The position numbers were made by a program, and so were the translations under genes. A stretch of DNA of 29,145 nucleotides, from contig JBNGIS010008770.1 of NCBI GenBank assembly GCA_049999725.1, positions 1 through 29,145 of the forward strand, written 5' to 3'. This stretch comes from Haplomitrium mnioides. Lineage: Eukaryota; Marchantiophyta; Haplomitriopsida; Calobryales. Below, piece after piece: positions 18,401 through 26,061 of the stretch (positions are counted from its first letter, which is position 1; each line of letters starts with the position of its first letter). Under the pieces are notes generated by a model. That model saw only the letters and a list, made by a program, of their open reading frames with translations, did not search any database and was not told where the DNA came from.

Positions 18401-18671
18401 AGATGCATCAGGCTATTAATTAGAGGAACTAGAGTGTTTGAAGTGTCCTTTGATTATAGATGTTGATTATATTTTGGATTGATGGCCTAGGGCTAGTAAT
18501 CTACCTTAGGAGGACTTGTGATAGATTCTATTGGTAGGTAGCTGTCGCTGGACACCTTTGTGTCCCGACTTGGATACCCTTGAGGAAGTGGTTTGCTTAT
18601 TCCAGACTTTGATGTTTTGCCGTTTCGGCGGTTGTATTTGATGTGTGGAAATAAAGTTTTTACTTCCTGTC
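18401..18671 (+). other. 3' UTR of LINE F
   Basis: 271 bp from the ORF1 stop to the A tract, with AATAAAG about 20 bp before the tail. It matches the LINE E 3' UTR along its whole length. Related 3' ends occur in fragment H, consistent with recognition of this tail by one LINE RT. Confidence 0.75.
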
Positions 18672-18681
18672 AAAAAAAAAA

Positions 18682-18981
18682 AAGATTCATGAATAGGCAG
18701 CAAGATTCATGAATAGAGAGCAAGGTTCATAAATAGAGAGTGTCTGGCGAAAATTGAGTCAATCCTCAATTGATTTAGTGGTTCTTCAAAGCTGATTCCT
18801 GGTGAATCGCTCATCTGATTTTATCTGCCTCCATACGATCTGGGTCTATTATTGTGAAGTTAATAGTGAAGCCTGAAGCATCAACAGAGAAGGTTGCAGC
18901 GATTCTTCTCCTGCATATCCTGATTTTGAAGGTGGTCACAGGAGGTGACACACACAGTTTCGAATTTCTTGAGGGTTCAAA
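18682..18981 (+). other. Copia B leader, right portion
   Basis: 18682-18740 holds two to three further 20-bp leader units (one reads CAAGGTTCATAAATAGAGAG). The remainder up to the gag ATG is non-coding leader with no other repeat seen. Confidence 0.6.
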
Positions 18982-20442
18982 ATGGCAGACGGGATTTCTC
19001 AGATTGTAAGTGAGAAACTCAATGAGAACAATTACAGTGTTTGGTCTGTGAGAATGAGCAACTTTATCAAAGGCAGAGGTTTCTGGGATTTCATCACAGG
19101 TGTTGAAGCAGAGCCTGTGTTAGTACCAGCCCCATCCACTGCTGAAATGCAAGCATTCAGGATTTATATTGAGAAGGTTCATAAGTTGCTATACTGGCTT
19201 ACCATCAGTGTTGTTGATAAGATGATGGGATATGTATCTGCAGCAAAGACACCCAAGGAAGCTTGGGATATTTTGAAGAATAGATATGCAGTCACATCAG
19301 ATGCAAGGAAGCTGACACTGCAGATGGAGTTTTTCAATTTGCAGAAAGAAAAACTCAATATCAATGCCTATGCCTTGAAAATTAAATCACTAGCTGAACA
19401 GCTGGTGAATTTAGGAGAAGATGTGAAAGAGAGTGCTATGGTGGCAGTATGCCTGAATGGATTGGGCAAAGAATACAAGCAGTTTAAGACGTCAATGAGA
19501 ACAAGGGAAGGAGCTACATCGTTTACGCAGCTCACTTCTATGCTTGTTGCAGAAGAACTTGACCTTGGTGGAGGAGCATCAAGTAGTCAAGGCAACCAGG
19601 AACAAGTTTTCTACTCTAACAGAGGTAGAGGCCGAGGCAGCTCTGGAAGAGGTCGTTCAAATGAGACTGTGCAAAGCCAGCAGCATCAACAGTCAAATTC
19701 ATATGGCAGAGGCCAATCTAGAGGCAGGGGGAGTAATCGAGGATGCAGAGTTCAATATCAGAATTCAGGATCAGATTCTTTTTATTGTGGTAAGCCAGGT
19801 CACATGGCCAGAGACTGTTATAAGAAGCATAATGATTTGAGGAACAACAGAGTTCAAGGGAACTATGCAGGTTCCAGTAAAACAAATAATGAGACATTGT
19901 TTGTTCTGCAACATGGGTACTCATCTGTCATTTATGAGGAAAAGAATGGTACTGGAGTTGTGTCAGATATAGAGATTTGGCATAAGTGTATTGGGTATGT
20001 CAACATACAGAGATTGAGAAGCATGCAGAGTTCAGGAGTAGTCAGTGGGCTGCCCAGGTTTAGAGTGGAAGGAATACAGAAGGTGTGTGAAGCTTGCCAA
20101 TTCGGCAAGCAGTCAAGGAAGCCATTTCCTCATGATGTATATGTGGCACGGAGGCCACTTGAGTTGATACACTCAGATGTATGGGGTCCTACAAAAATAC
20201 AGTCCATTGGAGGATGCACATATTATGTGACATTTATTGTTGATTGTGCAAGGAAGATGTGGATATATTTCATGAAGCAGAAGAGTGAAGTGTTTGATCA
20301 CTTCAAGAACTTCCGGGCAATGGTTGAAAAAGAGGAAGGACATCCAATAAAGTGTTTGCGGTATGATGGAGGTGGAGAATATTTCTCCACAGAATTCAGT
20401 AAGTATCTGTTCAAGGCAGGTATTAAGAGGCTGAGTACATAA
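18982..20442 (+). CDS. Copia B gag-integrase polyprotein, protease deleted, truncated
   Basis: 486 codons open. Residues 1-205 are copia Gag (LNENNYSVWSVRMSNFIKG, ...AWDILKNRYA). A Gly/Arg/Gln-rich region follows, then a zinc knuckle SFYCGKPGHMARDC in which the first Cys is Ser (codon TCT), so zinc binding is doubtful. The protease active site (D-S/T-G) is absent: the frame passes within about 60 residues to a pre-integrase zinc domain (IWHKCIGYVN, second His replaced by Tyr; CEACQFGKQSRKPF). The integrase core follows (LELIHSDVWGPT; LRYDGGGEYFSTEF). It stops after KAGIKRLST, before the third catalytic residue. The start is the first ATG after the leader. It could make Gag-like protein but no active integrase. 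Confidence 0.85.
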   Translation: MADGISQIVSEKLNENNYSVWSVRMSNFIKGRGFWDFITGVEAEPVLVPAPSTAEMQAFRIYIEKVHKLLYWLTISVVDKMMGYVSAAKTPKEAWDILKNRYAVTSDARKLTLQMEFFNLQKEKLNINAYALKIKSLAEQLVNLGEDVKESAMVAVCLNGLGKEYKQFKTSMRTREGATSFTQLTSMLVAEELDLGGGASSSQGNQEQVFYSNRGRGRGSSGRGRSNETVQSQQHQQSNSYGRGQSRGRGSNRGCRVQYQNSGSDSFYCGKPGHMARDCYKKHNDLRNNRVQGNYAGSSKTNNETLFVLQHGYSSVIYEEKNGTGVVSDIEIWHKCIGYVNIQRLRSMQSSGVVSGLPRFRVEGIQKVCEACQFGKQSRKPFPHDVYVARRPLELIHSDVWGPTKIQSIGGCTYYVTFIVDCARKMWIYFMKQKSEVFDHFKNFRAMVEKEEGHPIKCLRYDGGGEYFSTEFSKYLFKAGIKRLST

Positions 20443-20611
20443 GTGCAGCCATGGCTACATGCGAGGTGGCATGGCTACTTAAACTCCTGCATGATTTGGG
20501 AGTTAGTGTGAATAGACCAGTGGAGGTTTACTGTGATAATATAAGCAGTATCCAGCTGGCTAACAATCCAGTTTTTTATGCACGCTCAAAGCACATTGAG
20601 GTGCACTATCA
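20443..20611 (+). pseudogene. Copia B RNase H fragment, 5' side of LINE T2
   Basis: A frame shift and deletion join integrase directly to RNase H: AEYISAAMATCEVAWLLKLL, then VEVYCDNISSIQLANNPVFY and ARSKHIEVHYH. The family order would place about 600 RT residues between. It breaks at HYH where LINE T2 is inserted and continues at 23927 (HYVREKV). Confidence 0.85.
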
Positions 20612-23258
20612 TGGAGGATTCGCCTGCCTTATATCCACAAGACTTAGCCCACATGTAGCTGTACTAGAAAAGGACAACTTCAACCGTTATATCTGGCTCA
20701 AAATACATAAATCAGCTGGCCTGAACCAAGATCTATACGTTGGTACTTGTTACTTCCCTGGTGGCAGAACCACCTACTCTGCAGATGAAGACTGGGACGC
20801 ACCATTTGACAAGATGGGAGAGATTATCAACACAGTAAGCAACGGGAACATACTGATTGTGGGTGACTTCAACTGCAGAACAGGCAATCTCCAGGCACAA
20901 ATATTGAAATCAGGAGATGATCAGGCTGAAGATGAACATGACATACTTGAAGACCGGGATGACCTCCACCGCACATCACAGGATATCACCATCAAAAACC
21001 ACCATAAAATACTGGATTTTTGCAGCACACATGACCTACACATCTGCAATGGAACAACACAATCGCCAGACTCAGGGAATCTCACTTGTCGAGGTATCAC
21101 AGGCATTGGGAAATCAGTGGTGGACTACCTTCTTACCAATTCTCATCGGACATCTGAATTCCTTGAAAAATTCTACATTGGGGAACCAACCCCTGACTCA
21201 GACCACACACCACTGCACTTCACTCTGAGGCCTACTACCGGAATCCTCAACCCTCCTAAAACTCATCGTCCCACCCGCCTCATATACCATTATCCACCCA
21301 CAGAGAAACAGTCCAAAACATACACCAAAGAACTGCACACACAACTGTCCTCCAACCCAGTGCTAGACTCAACCTCACTAACAGACATCATTCTCACAGC
21401 AGCTCGACTGAAGTTCCCTACCACTCTCCTCACAGCCAGAACCCCCTCCAGTTTTAGACCCAACCCCTGGTTCAACAACACTGCAAAAGAAACCAGATCC
21501 CAGTGGCAAAAACAGATCAAACAGGGAGCACCAGCTACTGCGATCCGTGAAGCGCTCCATGCCTGGCGGAAATGCAGAAGGGAACTACGCCGCACCTGGA
21601 TAGCACAACGTCTCCCCCAACTCATCTTGGACAAGAAACGTCAACCAAAGAAATTCTTCTCATCCCTCAAGGGCCAGCAAGACCAGCTCCAGCTGCACGA
21701 CCTCCAAGACTGGAAGAAATATGGTGACAAGCTGTACAACTCTACATCAGCCACACCTAACCCACCCCCCTGGACCAACAACAAACCCACAACTGATGCT
21801 TTCACCACTGAAGAGGTCCTGGCTACGATCAAGAAGCTACACAACAAAGCACCTGACTCCCTAGGGCTCGAAGCCCAAATGCTGAAAAGAGGATCCCAAC
21901 CCCTCTCCCAACCCATCACCAACCTTTTAAACCAGGTAATACAGACTGGATACCCTGCAGAGTGGAAGCTCAACACTATCATCCCAATCCACAAAGCTGG
22001 GGACAAAGGCCAACACTGGAACTATCGTACCATCATGCTCAGCCCTCTATTCCCGAAGCTCCTTGGGGCCACACTCAACTTCAAGATCACACAATGGAGC
22101 GAAGCACAACAGCTACGAGCTCAAGGACAAGCAGGGTTTCGGGAGAATCACTCAACGACTGATCACCTGGTCACCATCCGCACCATCATTGAACAACATA
22201 GACGTGCTGGAGGTCTGTACTGCTGTTTCATAGATTTCCAGAAAGCCTTTGACTCAGTTCCACACAACAAACTTTGGTCCAGATTACATGAGTTACACCT
22301 ACCAACGGACTGGATCACAGCCATTCAGATCTTATATGAAGAAGTTTTGGCCTGTGTCCGCACACATCAGGGCATGTCAGAGCCTATCCATTGCAACATC
22401 GGTGTAAAGCAGGGCTGCCCACTCTCGCCCACCTTATTCGGCCTGTTCATTGACAAACTGGAGGCAGTTCTGGCCAATGTGGGAGCCCCTGCCCCCAATC
22501 TGCTAGCCCAGACCATTGGTATTCTCTTGTATGCAGATGACATAGTCCTCATGTCAACAACAAGGGTTGGACTCCAACAACACCTAAAAACACTGGACAA
22601 TTTCTGCAGCCAATCCGGCATGACTGTCAATATGAAGAAAACCAAGGTTCTGGTCTTTGGAAAATGGCTCACCACAGCACAGAGGGATACTTTCAAGTTC
22701 AGGCAGGACAATGTCGAGGTGACGAACCAGTACACCTATTTGGGGATACCAATACATACCCAGAGAGGATGGGGCTTGGGAGCCGAGCGCAGGATTACAG
22801 CAGGTCTCGTCAGCTTATACCAATTGAACAGCTGGTGCAAGGCAAAAGACATATGGCATATACCCATGAGAATCGACCTCTTCCATACCTTCGTTGTTCC
22901 AACAGCAACATATGGAGCAGAAATATGGGGACCCTCTCTAACTCCGGCCATATGGCTGAAACACGGTGAGAAACCCCTCAAGAGGTTCCTCACTAGACTA
23001 GCCAATGTACGCACCACCACACCTCTACACATCCTGGCAGCTGAATTTGGTATGATACCCATTGAGGCGCACGCAGTGATGAAACTTGTCACATACCTGC
23101 AATCGATCCGAGACACTACACCTGCCAGATACCCAGCAATGGCTATGGAGGCATCTCGTCAGGCAGCCTCTGGAGACCCCACAAATTGGTACAATCAATG
23201 GCTGAAAAGATGGGGACTGGATATAGATGACCTTCCTAAACAATCAGAAAAGTGCTGA
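20451..23258 (+). CDS. Chimeric frame: copia RNase H piece fused to LINE endonuclease-RT
   Basis: 935 codons without a stop. Residues 1-54 are copia RNase H; the LINE starts at about residue 55 (GGFACLISTRLSPHVAV). The APE-type endonuclease lacks its first 60 or so residues, including the catalytic Asn and Glu blocks, but keeps GDFN (138-141) and SDH (250-252). The RT follows at roughly residues 470-740: FRENHSTTDHLV, CFIDFQKAFDSVPHNKLW, IGVKQGCPLSPTLFGLFIDK and the active site YADDIVLMS (694-697). The thumb region runs to the end. The C-terminal domain is shifted out of frame just before the stop (see 23378). Fusion to RNase H is an accident of insertion. This is the least damaged RT in the window. 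Confidence 0.88.
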   Translation: MATCEVAWLLKLLHDLGVSVNRPVEVYCDNISSIQLANNPVFYARSKHIEVHYHGGFACLISTRLSPHVAVLEKDNFNRYIWLKIHKSAGLNQDLYVGTCYFPGGRTTYSADEDWDAPFDKMGEIINTVSNGNILIVGDFNCRTGNLQAQILKSGDDQAEDEHDILEDRDDLHRTSQDITIKNHHKILDFCSTHDLHICNGTTQSPDSGNLTCRGITGIGKSVVDYLLTNSHRTSEFLEKFYIGEPTPDSDHTPLHFTLRPTTGILNPPKTHRPTRLIYHYPPTEKQSKTYTKELHTQLSSNPVLDSTSLTDIILTAARLKFPTTLLTARTPSSFRPNPWFNNTAKETRSQWQKQIKQGAPATAIREALHAWRKCRRELRRTWIAQRLPQLILDKKRQPKKFFSSLKGQQDQLQLHDLQDWKKYGDKLYNSTSATPNPPPWTNNKPTTDAFTTEEVLATIKKLHNKAPDSLGLEAQMLKRGSQPLSQPITNLLNQVIQTGYPAEWKLNTIIPIHKAGDKGQHWNYRTIMLSPLFPKLLGATLNFKITQWSEAQQLRAQGQAGFRENHSTTDHLVTIRTIIEQHRRAGGLYCCFIDFQKAFDSVPHNKLWSRLHELHLPTDWITAIQILYEEVLACVRTHQGMSEPIHCNIGVKQGCPLSPTLFGLFIDKLEAVLANVGAPAPNLLAQTIGILLYADDIVLMSTTRVGLQQHLKTLDNFCSQSGMTVNMKKTKVLVFGKWLTTAQRDTFKFRQDNVEVTNQYTYLGIPIHTQRGWGLGAERRITAGLVSLYQLNSWCKAKDIWHIPMRIDLFHTFVVPTATYGAEIWGPSLTPAIWLKHGEKPLKRFLTRLANVRTTTPLHILAAEFGMIPIEAHAVMKLVTYLQSIRDTTPARYPAMAMEASRQAASGDPTNWYNQWLKRWGLDIDDLPKQSEKC
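20606..20611. repeat. Target-site duplication of LINE T2, left copy
   Basis: CTATCA, repeated at 23921-23926. The first three bases could belong to the TTCTA tail, so the true length is 3-6 bp. Excision restores the copia frame ...KHIEVHYHYVREKV. Confidence 0.6.
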
Positions 23259-23377
23259 TGGACCATCTATCAACACATTACTTCACAGTCATATGGCAAT
23301 CCTACAGTGCGGCATCCTGAACTGTCAAGTACAAGGCGCTCGTCAACAACACTCCCTCAAGGCAAATCCAACAATAC

Positions 23378-23707
23378 TTGACGAGCAACATGTCACTTAA
23401 GCTGGTCCAGACCCTCACACAACTTTGTACTGGATCGCATCGATTGAGATGTGAAACAGCCAAATGGTCCAAGATCGACAACAAAGTCCAACCTGAGAAG
23501 CTGCTGTGCCTCCAATGCAATCTACAAGTCACGGAAGATGAACACCACATCATCTTTTGTTGCCCCAGATACTATGAAATCCGAGGAAGATTTCATGGAC
23601 TTTTTGTAGAACAGAATGGGACAGTACAACAATTTCTCAAATATCATGATCAACGCTGGCTGGCACTCTTCTTTCGGGAACTCATGCTGCTTAGATCTCA
23701 GAAATAG
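23378..23707 (+). pseudogene. LINE T2 C-terminal Cys/His domain, out of frame with RT
   Basis: Reads LTQLCTGSHRLRCETAKW, then CLQCNLQVTEDEHHIIFCCP and RYYEIRGRF. The C-X2-C...H-X4-C pattern is the zinc-binding tail seen at the end of many LINE ORF2 proteins. In this frame homologous coding extends upstream to about 23255 (KVLMDHLSTHYFTVIW), with one stop near 23328, so a one-base indel around 23250 separates it from the RT frame. Confidence 0.75.
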
Positions 23708-23920
23708 GCAGATCAGACATAGAGACTAGAGGCGAGAGAGTGAGCATATGACTCACAAGCGGGTTTGTCCCCGCTCAACTGTTCTTAGTTTAACTTGTTT
23801 TAGCTTACTACTTTTTATTTTTGCACCCCTCCGCACTCTTGTGCACATTGTACTCTCAGTCCTTATGGCCCTAGGGCTGGCTCGGGACTTTAATCTAATT
23901 CTATTCTATTCTATTCTATT
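23708..23920 (+). other. 3' UTR and TTCTA tail of LINE T2
   Basis: The same sequence appears inverted at 6648-6735 (T1) and 27558-27754 (T3), for example TGTACTCTCAGTCCTTATGG and CCCTAGGGCTGG. The tail has about four TTCTA units. Confidence 0.8.
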
Positions 23921-23926
23921 CTATCA

Positions 23927-24082
23927 CTATGTGAGGGAGAAAGTTTTAGCAAGGATGGTTGATCTGAAATATGTCAGCAATGAGGATCAGGTGGCTGATA
24001 TTTTTACCAAGTTTTTGGGCACAGAGAAGCTGCGGAAATTCAGAGATCAACTTGGAGTACATGCGTTGAGCTTGAGAGGGAG
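23927..24082 (+). pseudogene. Copia B polyprotein C-terminus
   Basis: Continues RNase H after LINE T2: HYVREKVLARMVDLKYVSNE, then DQVADIFTKFLGTEKLRKFR and DQLGVHALSLRGS, the standard end of copia polyproteins. The frame runs on into the LTR, as is common. The purine tract GAGAGGGAG (24074-24082) overlaps the end of the coding region. Confidence 0.88.
24074..24082 (+). other. Polypurine tract of copia B
   Basis: GAGAGGGAG ends at the base before the 3' LTR (TATTGAGACATCG). Confidence 0.7.
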
Positions 24083-24409
24083 TATTGAGACATCGAGCTC
24101 AATCAGGGTTACTACTGGCTATGAGCCAGGCTGACATGGCCGCATGTGTGTTTTTTGTTTTAGGGTTCAACCTAATTTCGAACCCTAATTTTAGTCTTGT
24201 GATATCAACCCTAAGTTTACTTTGTGTGGCTAAGGAGGTTAGCCTTGTGAGTATATAAAGAAGTGGGAGGCACTCACTTCATAGACACTCTAGCTTGCTT
24301 GTTTGCTGTAGAGATACTTTTGATAATAAAGTATATGAGAAGAAGCTGAATGATCAGCCTTCACAAGTCTCAGCTACAGCTCTTTGATCTCTCTATGACT
24401 TTTTCAACA
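24083..24409 (+). repeat. Copia B 3' LTR
   Basis: 327 bp, TATTGAGAC...TTTTTCAACA, uninterrupted, followed by the AAAAC target duplication. It retains the TATA box (24252-24258) that the 5' LTR has lost, and the AATAAA signal. Confidence 0.93.
24252..24258 (+). promoter_or_regulatory. TATA box of copia B 3' LTR
   Basis: TATATAA in GTGAGTATATAAAGAAG. The matching 10 bp are deleted from the 5' LTR, so this LTR could start transcription outward into copia C while the 5' LTR probably cannot drive the element. Confidence 0.6.
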
Positions 24410-24414
24410 AAAAC

Positions 24415-25051
24415 ACATAGGAGTGTAGGTGAAAAATTGAATGTGCACTCTTGTCCATACTCGTAGAAAAGTCTGCTTCAACTGGACTGATTCAAACGCC
24501 CACAGTTTTTCAAGCTGGGCGTCCATAGAAATCCAGCCCATTGGCTGGTATTGTTTTGTGTATATAAATCAGAGGAAGTGGAGCTCATTGGATCCTCATT
24601 GCACACACATTTCGCTTGTTCACTTGTATCTCGTTTGGGGCATTCAAGGGAGAATCGCATACAGTGAAGGAGAGTCGTTTTTCTCATCAAAGGTGACATC
24701 CCGAGTCAGGAGTGACTCATTTCCTGCAAGCGAGACCTCCCATGAAGTGCCTGGGCTGTTTTTCGTGCAGAGGAAAAAATTGCAAGGAGTTGTGATTTGA
24801 CCTGGGAAGAGGGGTCTGCGTTTCGTGCATCGTAAGGAGCTGCAATTAAGCCTGGGAGGAGGTTGCTCCTGCGTTTTTGTGCGAAGCTGCTGACGGGAGG
24901 GAGATTTGCGACCTCCTGCAATTCACGAATCTGCTGTGGCACTAACCCTTCGTGGAGCTGATGGTTTCCTTCTTCCCTTCTTCTTGCAATTCTCAGCTGT
25001 AGTGGATTTTCGCTGCTACAATATCATCAACTCGATTTGATATTTCCAACA
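24415..25051 (+). repeat. Copia C 5' LTR, second part
   Basis: Resumes the LTR after copia B. It resembles the copia A LTR: TGTCCATACTCG, GAAATCCAGCCCATTG, TATATAAATCA. It ends ATATTTCCAACA, directly before the primer site. With the first part the LTR totals about 900 bp and has canonical TG...CA ends. Confidence 0.88.
24561..24567 (+). promoter_or_regulatory. TATA box of copia C 5' LTR
   Basis: TATATAA in TTGTGTATATAAATCAGAGG, aligned with the copia A LTR boxes. Confidence 0.6.
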
Positions 25052-25052
25052 T

Positions 25053-25065
25053 GTTATGGGCCCAC
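25053..25065 (+). other. Copia C primer binding site (half-tRNA type), containing an ATG
   Basis: GTTATGGGCCCAC, one base after the LTR, complementary to the anticodon arm of initiator tRNA-Met, as in copia A. The ATG at 25056-25058 within it is in frame with gag (MGPLSMGDAS...). Confidence 0.8.
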
Positions 25066-25070
25066 TCTCG

Positions 25071-25910
25071 ATGGGGGATGCAAGTATTGGTACCTCCAGC
25101 ATGTATTCCATTGAAAATTTTGAAGGTGTAGATTTTCTAGACTGGAAAGCCAAGATGCAACTAATCCTTGAGCTGAAAGGATTATGGAGGTATGTGAATG
25201 GTGATATTCCTAAACCTAGTGGGAGGAATGCCACTGAGGAAGAAATTGCAATGTGGATCTAGGCAGATAGGCATGCTCAAATCCTAATCTGCCTGAGCTT
25301 GGGTAAGAAGCAATTTACCCAAGTGAGGACCCTCACTACTTCATGTGAGGTGTGGAATAGCCTTAGGAAGGCTTATGAGCAAGGAGGGGCTTTTGCTGCC
25401 ACATACTTGTGGAGGAAGCTCTTGAACTTAAGATTTGTAAAAGATGACAGCATGGGTGATCACACTGCAAACGTCAAGAATCTGGTGGAGCAGTTGTTGT
25501 CAATCAACCCAGGTCTCAAGGAGGAGATGTTTGTACAAATCTTGCTGGCAAGTTTACCTGAGTCTTATGATGTGTTGTTGCACTCATTGGAGAGCAACCT
25601 GAGCACCCTGACTTTGGATGAAGCAAGTACCAGGCTCTTCGCTGAAGAAACCAGGAGGAAAGAGTGTCCGGGTGGACCTGAACAGAGTTCTGCCTTGTTC
25701 ACAAGAGGCAAGGAGGCCAAGGAGTTCCAAGGTGGGAAGTCCCAGAATGGGGGTAACTCATTAAGTGGAAATTGTTTTTATTGTGACAAGCCTGGCCACC
25801 ATGCAAGAAACTGTCCCAAGAAAACAAGGATCAAGGGAAGACATTTGCAAAGGGTGGCAAGGAAAAGGAACAGGTCAATATTGCTATCAACGAGTCAGAT
25901 GACGTCATAG
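25071..25910 (+). pseudogene. Copia C gag with zinc knuckle, one stop
   Basis: The ATG at 25071 lies 5 bp after the primer site; an in-frame ATG at 25056 lies inside it. It reads GDASIGTSSMYSIENFEGVD, FLDWKAKMQLILELKGLWRY, then TAG at 25260-25262 in place of Gln, then ADRHAQILICLSLG and the rest of Gag (VWNSLRKAYEQGG). The knuckle CFYCDKPGHHARNC is intact. A frameshift near 25835 moves the downstream sequence (KTFAKGGKEKEQVNIAINES) to another frame. Gag packages element RNA in virus-like particles. Confidence 0.85.
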
Positions 25911-25920
25911 AGTATGTCTG

Positions 25921-26061
25921 AGGTAGAAAGGCATGGGTCCTGGACTGGACTGTCAAGGATCCATGGAGTGTGCCGCTTATGGCATGATAGTCTTGGACAT
26001 TTGGAGCTCAAGGTTTGAACACCTTGAGGTAGAAAGGCATGGTGTCTGGACTGGACTGTCC
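25921..26061 (+). repeat. Direct repeat inside copia C pre-integrase region
   Basis: AGGTAGAAAGGCATGG followed by TCCTGGACTGGACTGTC or TGTCTGGACTGGACTGTC occurs at 25921-25954 and again at 26027-26061, 106 bp apart. The second is the genuine pre-integrase position (RKGMVSGLDCPDS-like); the first appears to be a partial duplication. Confidence 0.7.

Larger units (their letters stand above)
15850..18681 (+). mobile_element. LINE F: ORF1-only, poly(A)-tailed non-autonomous LINE
   Basis: It has a 5' UTR of about 1.1 kb, ORF1 (16946-18400 with one stop), a 3' UTR of 271 bp and an A tract (18672-18681 and onward). A target duplication of 15-17 bp, AAGATTCATGAATAGGC, lies at 15833-15849 and 18682-18698. 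No endonuclease or RT is present between ORF1 and the tail, exactly as in LINE E. The 5' UTR aligns with that of LINE G near its start (CCTAAG(T)CGCGG.CAGGGGG.GGAGGCGG), so this copy looks full length. Confidence 0.88.
20612..23920 (+). mobile_element. LINE T2: (TTCTA)n-tailed LINE, 5'-truncated
   Basis: It starts inside the endonuclease, includes a full RT and a C-terminal Cys/His domain, then a 3' UTR of about 190 bp ending ACTTTAATCTAATTC and a (TTCTA)n tail (about 23897-23920). It lacks the DUF4283 ORF1 and the poly(A) of the E/F/G lineage, so it is a separate LINE lineage; T1 and T3 share its 3' end. It is inserted in copia B RNase H. The clade is uncertain: an APE endonuclease with a short-repeat tail suits RTE-like or related LINEs, but I cannot place it without a tree. 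Confidence 0.88.
12509..24409 (+). mobile_element. Ty1/copia retrotransposon B, internally deleted, host to three insertions
   Basis: The LTRs are 12509-12667 plus 15625-15781 (5') and 24083-24409 (3'). A perfect 5-bp target duplication AAAAC flanks the element (12504-12508, 24410-24414). Primer site, leader repeats, gag-integrase frame, RNase H piece and purine tract are all in order. Protease, the integrase C-terminus and almost all RT are deleted. It hosts PLE-2 in the 5' LTR, LINE F in the leader and LINE T2 in RNase H. By hand count about 9 of 159 aligned bases differ between the first LTR part and its 3' counterpart. Confidence 0.93.

Noticed and set aside
21290-23243. Minus-strand frames of 60-126 codons across LINE T2
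   Set aside because: Complementary to the long open endonuclease-RT frame; no domains of their own.
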